Part shown: positions 60,265 through 64,000 of the stretch, piece after piece
How the letters are laid out: the number at the start of each line of letters is the position of its first letter
Position numbering within the stretch: position 1 is the stretch's first letter
Origin: Niabella sp.
GTDB lineage: Bacteria > Bacteroidota > Bacteroidia > Chitinophagales > Chitinophagaceae
Direction of reading: 5' to 3'
DNA length: 64,000 nt
Assembly (NCBI RefSeq): GCF_030150205.1
Contig: NZ_JASLGT010000029.1
Location: forward strand, 7,858-71,857
The notes under the pieces: model-generated
What the model saw: only the letters and a program-made list of their open reading frames with translations
Database searches by the model: none
What the model was told of the DNA's origin: nothing
Made by a program: the position numbers and the translations under genes

Positions 60265-61947
60265 TTAAAGATTTTGTTTTTTCAATTCATTTACGGCATA
60301 GTCTACCGCCCGGGCGGTAAAGGCCATATACGTTAACGAAGGGTTCACGCAATTTGCGGATGCCATAAAAGAACCATCAGTCACAAATACGTTGGGAGCA
60401 TCCCAAACCTGGTTCCATTTATTTACTACTGATGTTTTTGGATCTGCGCCCATACGTGCCGTTCCCATTTCATGAATCCCACGGCCGATAGTACCATCGC
60501 CATCCCGGCCCTTTACATCTTTTACGCCCGCTTTTTCCAGCATTTCAATGGCATCATTCTTCATATCGATCCGCATTTTCCGCTCATTGTCCTTCCATTC
60601 GGCATCGATCGACAATACATTCAGTCCCCACTTATCTTTTGTGTTTTTATCCAGTGTTACCTGGTTTTCGTGATAAGGAAGGATCTCTCCAAAACCGCCG
60701 ATATTCATGGTCCAGGATCCGGGTTCTGTTAAGGACTCCTTCAGGCCAATTCCGATGGTTTGCTCTTCTGCAGAGCTATTGCCCCGGCCACGGCCGCCGC
60801 CGCCCTGGTAACCGAAACCACGCAGGTAATCGCGTTTGTCTCCGTTCATATTCCGGAAACGCGGTATGTAGATACCGTTGGCCCTGCGCCCATATATATA
60901 TTTATCTTCAAATCCTTCCACACGTCCTGCAGCGCCCACGCCCAGGTGATGATCCATCAGGTTATGCCCCAGCTCTCCGCTGGAACTGCCTAATCCGCCG
61001 GGCCAGATATCCGTTGCAGAGTTCATCAGGATCCAGGTGCTGTTCAAAGTAGATGCATTTAAGAAAATGATCTTGGCATTGTATACATATGTTTTATTGG
61101 TTTCTGCGTCCAGCACCTCTACCCCGGTAGCCTTTTTTGTGTCCTTATCATATAAGATCTTTGTAACAATACTCCAGGGGCGGAGTGTAAGGTTACCGGT
61201 TTTCATTGCCGCCGGTAATGTGGACGATTGCGTGCTGAAATAACCACCAAACGGACAGCCCAGCCAGCATTTGTTGCGGTACTGGCAGTTGGTACGGCCA
61301 GGCAACGGTTGGGTAATATTGGCCACACGTCCGATGATCATATGCCGCTCTCCTTTATAAATATCCTTGATACGGGCAGCAATATCTTTTTCCACAATGG
61401 TCATATCCATCGGTGGCATAAATTGGCCATCAGGTAAATGAGCAATACCATCCCGGTTTCCGCTGATCCCTGCAAATTTTTCCACATAATCGTACCAGGG
61501 CGCTATATCTTTATAACGCACCGGCCAGTCAACAGCAATGCCGTCTTTGGCATTGGCTTCAAAATCCAGGTCGGCCCAGCGATAACTCTGGCGTCCCCAC
61601 AATAACGAGCGTCCGCCTACATGATAACCGCGGAACCAATCGAACCGCTTTACTTCGGTGTATGGTGATTCTTTTTCGTCCACCCACCAGTCGAGATTGG
61701 TTTCATTCAGCGGATAATCACGATTCAGCACGGGGTGATCCTTGATCATTTCCTGCGTTTTGCTTCCCCTGTGCGGAAGTTCCCATGGGGCCTTACCGGC
61801 ATTGACATAATCTTTTACATGCTCGATGTTTTTACCACGCTCCAGCATGATGACTTTCAATCCTTTTTCTGTAAGTTCTTTTGCAGCCCATCCTCCGGAA
61901 ACACCGCTGCCGATGACGATCGCATCGTAAGTATTATTTTCTGCCAT
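60265..61947 (-). CDS. GMC-family FAD oxidoreductase
   Basis: This 560 aa flavoenzyme has IGSGVSGGWAAKELTEKG (FAD motif, residues 12-29 in parts), MLERG, the GGRSLLWGRQSYR motif and the C-terminal catalytic HEMGTARMG, with SANCVNPSLTYMAFTARA closing the active site (Asn). A cysteine cluster CQYRNKCWLGCPFGG (around 220) may bind iron-sulfur or metal, as in LacA/fructose-type dehydrogenases. With subunit 3 it would form a periplasmic sugar or glycoside dehydrogenase, possibly making 3-keto sugars; the substrate is an inference. It has no signal peptide, consistent with hitch-hiker export on subunit 3. Confidence 0.92.
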   Translation of the reverse strand: MAENNTYDAIVIGSGVSGGWAAKELTEKGLKVIMLERGKNIEHVKDYVNAGKAPWELPHRGSKTQEMIKDHPVLNRDYPLNETNLDWWVDEKESPYTEVKRFDWFRGYHVGGRSLLWGRQSYRWADLDFEANAKDGIAVDWPVRYKDIAPWYDYVEKFAGISGNRDGIAHLPDGQFMPPMDMTIVEKDIAARIKDIYKGERHMIIGRVANITQPLPGRTNCQYRNKCWLGCPFGGYFSTQSSTLPAAMKTGNLTLRPWSIVTKILYDKDTKKATGVEVLDAETNKTYVYNAKIIFLNASTLNSTWILMNSATDIWPGGLGSSSGELGHNLMDHHLGVGAAGRVEGFEDKYIYGRRANGIYIPRFRNMNGDKRDYLRGFGYQGGGGRGRGNSSAEEQTIGIGLKESLTEPGSWTMNIGGFGEILPYHENQVTLDKNTKDKWGLNVLSIDAEWKDNERKMRIDMKNDAIEMLEKAGVKDVKGRDGDGTIGRGIHEMGTARMGADPKTSVVNKWNQVWDAPNVFVTDGSFMASANCVNPSLTYMAFTARAVDYAVNELKKQNL

Positions 61948-62409
61948 TAAACTGTTTTTAAAAAAATCTAAAAATCGTTAGTGAAAAATAAACAATCATT
62001 TAATAGCTATAAAAGTATTGTTTTAAATTCAAATTCGCTGTTATTTTTTATACAATTATACAAACGGTATTGTGTGTTTTATACATATCTGTTTATTCTT
62101 CATTTTTTTAGATTTTTTTTAATAAATATCCGCCCTGCCCACCGGTTGCTGAGCGCAAACCACTGCATTTATAAAAAGCATTCCAAACCGGAAAGCATCT
62201 CCGTCGCGCTTCAATAAAGCGCTGACGCCCAGAAAATAATTCACAATAGCAGCAGTTTCAGAAGTTCAGCCGGATAAGACCGGTGCCGGCTTACGGAAGG
62301 TCCTGAATGCGCAGATCCTTTTACAGCTCCGGAAATTGTAACTCTTTTTTTCCAAAAAGGGCATAATCATCAGGAACGCTGTCCCGCAGGGGATTTATCC
62401 GGAATGATT
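61948..62409. other. Intergenic region between divergent GMC and clpS genes
   Basis: The left half is AT-rich (AATTCAAATTCGCTGTTATT), the right half balanced. Short frames occur but show no signal peptide, family motif or good start context. The promoter of clpS is at its right end; no box was found for the GMC unit. Confidence 0.4.
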
Positions 62410-62417
62410 TATCTTTG
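62410..62417 (+). promoter_or_regulatory. -7 promoter box (TATCTTTG), leaderless layout, of clpS-aat
   Basis: TATCTTTG ends four bases (CGGT) before the clpS ATG, so +1 would coincide with the start codon. Confidence 0.6.
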
Positions 62418-62421
62418 CGGT

Positions 62422-62724
62422 ATGAGTTTTCCCGGAACCAATCCGTTTACAAAAACGGAGGTAGCAACCGATGTGCTCACGGCAGAAGCCGCTTCCTGGC
62501 AGCTGATCGTGTGGAATGATGATGTAAATACGTTTGAATGGGTGATCGAGACCCTGATGGAGGTCTGCGGGCACAGTTATGAGCAGGCCGAACAGTGTTC
62601 TTTCATCATTCATTTCAAAGGTAAATACGCTGTTAAAGAGGGCCAGTACGAAGATCTTGAACCGATGTGCAACGCCATCCTCGACCGGGGTATTTCTGCA
62701 ACCATCGAAGAACTGGTGTCTTAA
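62422..62724 (+). CDS. clpS: ATP-dependent Clp protease adaptor ClpS
   Basis: ClpS (100 aa) delivers proteins with destabilising N-terminal residues (Leu, Phe, Tyr, Trp) to ClpAP. The core fold is seen in LIVWNDDVNTFEWVIE (strand and helix that hold the N-degron pocket, with ND pair), VCGHSYEQAEQCSFIIHFKG in parts, and the late strand ISATIEEL. ATG 62422 starts SFPGTNPF; a frame-compatible ATG at 62404 would include the promoter box in the coding region. It is 22 nt before aat, the transferase that creates such N-degrons. Confidence 0.94.
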   Translation: MSFPGTNPFTKTEVATDVLTAEAASWQLIVWNDDVNTFEWVIETLMEVCGHSYEQAEQCSFIIHFKGKYAVKEGQYEDLEPMCNAILDRGISATIEELVS

Positions 62725-62746
62725 TCAACGCCTCTATACCCGTTTC

Positions 62747-63397
62747 ATGGCTATTTTTGCATTGTCAGACGAGCTGTATTTTCCGCCGGTGCACCTGGCA
62801 GAAAAAGACGGACTACTGGCCATTGGCGGCGATCTTAGCCCCCAACGGCTGCTGCTGGCCTATACCTCTGGTATTTTCCCCTGGTATGAAACGCCTCCCG
62901 TGCTTTGGTGGTGTCCCGATCCCCGTTTTGTATTGTTTCCCGATGAATTCCGGCGCAGTAAAACGGTACGCTCTCTTATTAACCGAAACGCTTTTCAATT
63001 TACCATTAACAAGGCGTTTGAAGCGGTGATCCGTCATTGCCAGCAGGTAAAGCGCAATAACCAGGATGGCACCTGGATCACAGAAGAAGTGGTGGGGGCT
63101 TACAATGCACTGCACCTGCAGGGATATGCCCATAGTGCGGAGGTTTGGGAAGATGGTGTGTTGGTGGGCGGCCTTTATGGCATTCGCCTGGGCCGTGTAT
63201 TTTTTGGAGAAAGCATGTTCAGTCTTGTCAGCAATGCCTCCCGGTATGCATTTGCCCGGTATACAGAACAACTGAAAAAAGAACAGGTAGCCCTGATCGA
63301 TTGCCAGATCTATTCCGAATACCTGGAAAGTATGGGCGCCCGTATGATTGATGGAAAAACATTTGATGCACTGTTAAAAGAATATATCCCGGGGTAA
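62747..63397 (+). CDS. aat: Leucyl/phenylalanyl-tRNA-protein transferase
   Basis: Aat (216 aa) transfers Leu or Phe from aminoacyl-tRNA to proteins beginning with Arg or Lys, marking them for ClpS/ClpAP. The family signatures are present: GGDLSPQRLLLAY, SGIFPWY, WWCPDPR, GGLYGIRLGRVFFGESMFS in parts, NASRYAF and the LIDCQ strand. The start at 62747 gives the usual AIFALSDELYFPP beginning; longer frames upstream overlap clpS. The two genes form an N-degron operon. Confidence 0.95.
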   Translation: MAIFALSDELYFPPVHLAEKDGLLAIGGDLSPQRLLLAYTSGIFPWYETPPVLWWCPDPRFVLFPDEFRRSKTVRSLINRNAFQFTINKAFEAVIRHCQQVKRNNQDGTWITEEVVGAYNALHLQGYAHSAEVWEDGVLVGGLYGIRLGRVFFGESMFSLVSNASRYAFARYTEQLKKEQVALIDCQIYSEYLESMGARMIDGKTFDALLKEYIPG

Positions 63398-63880
63398 TTT
63401 GAAAATTTGAAGATGTGGGAATGTGGAAATGAAATGCGCATCAGGTGTAAAACGGATCTAAACCTGAACACAGTTTTCAGCGATCAGTTTTCAGTTATCA
63501 GTTTTCAGTTATCAGTTGTTGTCTCGTGATCAGTGATCTAACCTTTAGCATCAAGTATCAAACGGATCTAACGTGAAACTTTAAACCTGAAACAGAAACA
63601 GGCGATCAGCGATCAGTTTTCAGTTATCAGTTGTTGTCTCGCGATCAGTGATCTAACCTTTAGCATCAAGTATCAAACGGATCTAACGTGAAACTTTAAA
63701 CCTGAAACAGGCGATCAGCGATCAGTTTTCAGCGATCAGCTATCAGTTTTCAGCTATTGTTGCCTCGTGATCAGTGATCTAACCTTTAGCATCAAGTATC
63801 AAACGGATCTAACGTGAAACTTTAAACCTGAAACAGGCGATCAGCCTTCAGTTTTCAGCCTTCAGCTATCAGATTCTGTG
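63398..63880. repeat. Tandem array of ~120-bp intergenic units with heptad spacers
   Basis: The right-edge gap has no gene. It opens with TTGAAAATTTGAAGATGTGG (related to words at 6993-7046 and 51540-51600). Three to four units follow, with the core CTCGTGATCAGTGATC at about 63521, 63637 and 63763 (one reads CTCGCGATC), then ACCTTTAGCATCAAGTATC, AACGGATCTAACGTG and ACTTTAAACCTGAAACAG, separated by runs of CAGTTTT/CAGTTAT heptads. Confidence 0.88.
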
Positions 63881-63913
63881 TTAATTACCAAATAGAAGTT
63901 TTAATTTTTTTAA

Positions 63914-63921
63914 TACTTTTG
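63914..63921 (+). promoter_or_regulatory. -7 promoter box (TACTTTTG) of the right-edge short transcript
   Basis: TACTTTTG matches TAnnTTTG. The predicted start of transcription is about 63926, leading into a short terminated region. Confidence 0.5.
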
Positions 63922-63925
63922 TGTT

Positions 63926-63988
63926 TTAGGCGGCTTTATGCCAGCCTGTGTAAGAGAGCAATTATTTAATATTGCTCTCTACTTTTTT
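63926..63988 (+). ncRNA. Candidate ~65-nt small RNA or transcription attenuator
   Basis: The region runs from a -7 box to an intrinsic terminator with no open frame of length. It contains GGCGGCTTTATGCCAGCC, which can form a GGC/GCC hairpin, before the terminator. It could be a stand-alone small RNA or a leader that controls a gene beyond the window edge; no known family was recognised. Confidence 0.4.
63953..63986 (+). terminator. Rho-independent terminator (perfect 10-bp stem)
   Basis: AGAGAGCAAT/ATTGCTCTCT (63953-63980) with an eight-base loop is followed by ACTTTTTT. It is one of the strongest terminators in the window. Confidence 0.85.
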
Positions 63989-64000
63989 ATTGCACTTCTG

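Noticed and set aside
61981..62217. Open frame of 78 codons between GMC and clpS genes
   Set aside because: AT-rich random-looking translation without recognisable features; probably chance.
1..64000. tRNA, rRNA or replication origin in the window
   Set aside because: No cloverleaf with T-loop GTTCGA words in a non-coding setting, no rRNA signature and no DnaA-box cluster was recognised by eye.

Overview
The window looks like chromosomal DNA of a Bacteroidota bacterium, most likely family Chitinophagaceae (Niabella-like); the family is an inference. The signs are a SusC/SusD pair, many lipoproteins with a Cys lipobox, ECF sigma/FecR pairs, STN and LA_2272-type surface-repeat proteins, DUF5690 and DUF1343 proteins, and promoter elements of the Bacteroidota form TAnnTTTG. 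I saw no rRNA, tRNA, CRISPR array, transposase or integrase. The first gene is cut by the left edge.

Layout. 1-7.8 kb: tandem glutamine cyclotransferases, a methyltransferase/IscA pair, a ccmE-ccmF cytochrome c maturation pair and a PlsC-type acyltransferase. 7.9-15.0 kb: VOC protein, YjdJ-type acetyltransferase and YjdI-type ferredoxin with two secreted genes inserted between the last two, then fusA, a triple-META lipoprotein and a small lipoprotein. 15.5-24.3 kb: an operon of SusC, SusD, a lipoprotein cyanophycinase, a lipoprotein isoaspartyl peptidase, a second secreted cyanophycinase and a PKD/beta-propeller lipoprotein. It reads as a locus for capture and breakdown of cyanophycin or a related beta-aspartyl polymer, and is the strongest candidate for an undescribed system here. 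24.4-33.9 kb: a small membrane protein, arginine decarboxylase, outer-membrane proteins, rpmI-rplT, an MG2/plug protein and a secreted protein with a 23-residue tandem repeat.

34-37 kb: a J-domain/rhomboid gene pair flanked on both sides by arrays of the same roughly 150-bp intergenic repeat. 37-41.4 kb: a tight five-gene operon joining a START-like protein, an SDR and an epimerase to a LytS/LytTR two-component system. 41.6-46.7 kb: sigma factor, FecR, an STN protein ending in surface repeats rather than a TonB-receptor barrel, another surface-repeat protein and a GIN-domain lipoprotein. 46.9-51.3 kb: M1 peptidase, an atypical SDR and an ABC-F ATPase. 51.7-56.8 kb: a phosphonate-type catabolic cluster (phosphonatase-like HAD, FAD amine oxidase-like protein, zinc alcohol dehydrogenase, DUF5690 carrier, XRE-cupin regulator). 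56.9-61.9 kb: a DUF1343 muramidase-like protein and a GMC oxidoreductase/subunit 3/TIM-barrel set. 62.4-63.4 kb: clpS-aat, the two bacterial N-degron genes. The right edge holds more intergenic repeats and a promoter-to-terminator unit of about 65 nt that may be a small RNA or an attenuator.

Several intergenic regions (6.7-7.0, 34.1-35.2, 36.6-37.1, 51.3-51.6 and 63.4-63.9 kb) share related, partly inverted, heptad-structured repeats that coding genes do not explain. Promoter boxes also recur at a fixed distance from start codons, and three of them imply leaderless mRNAs.
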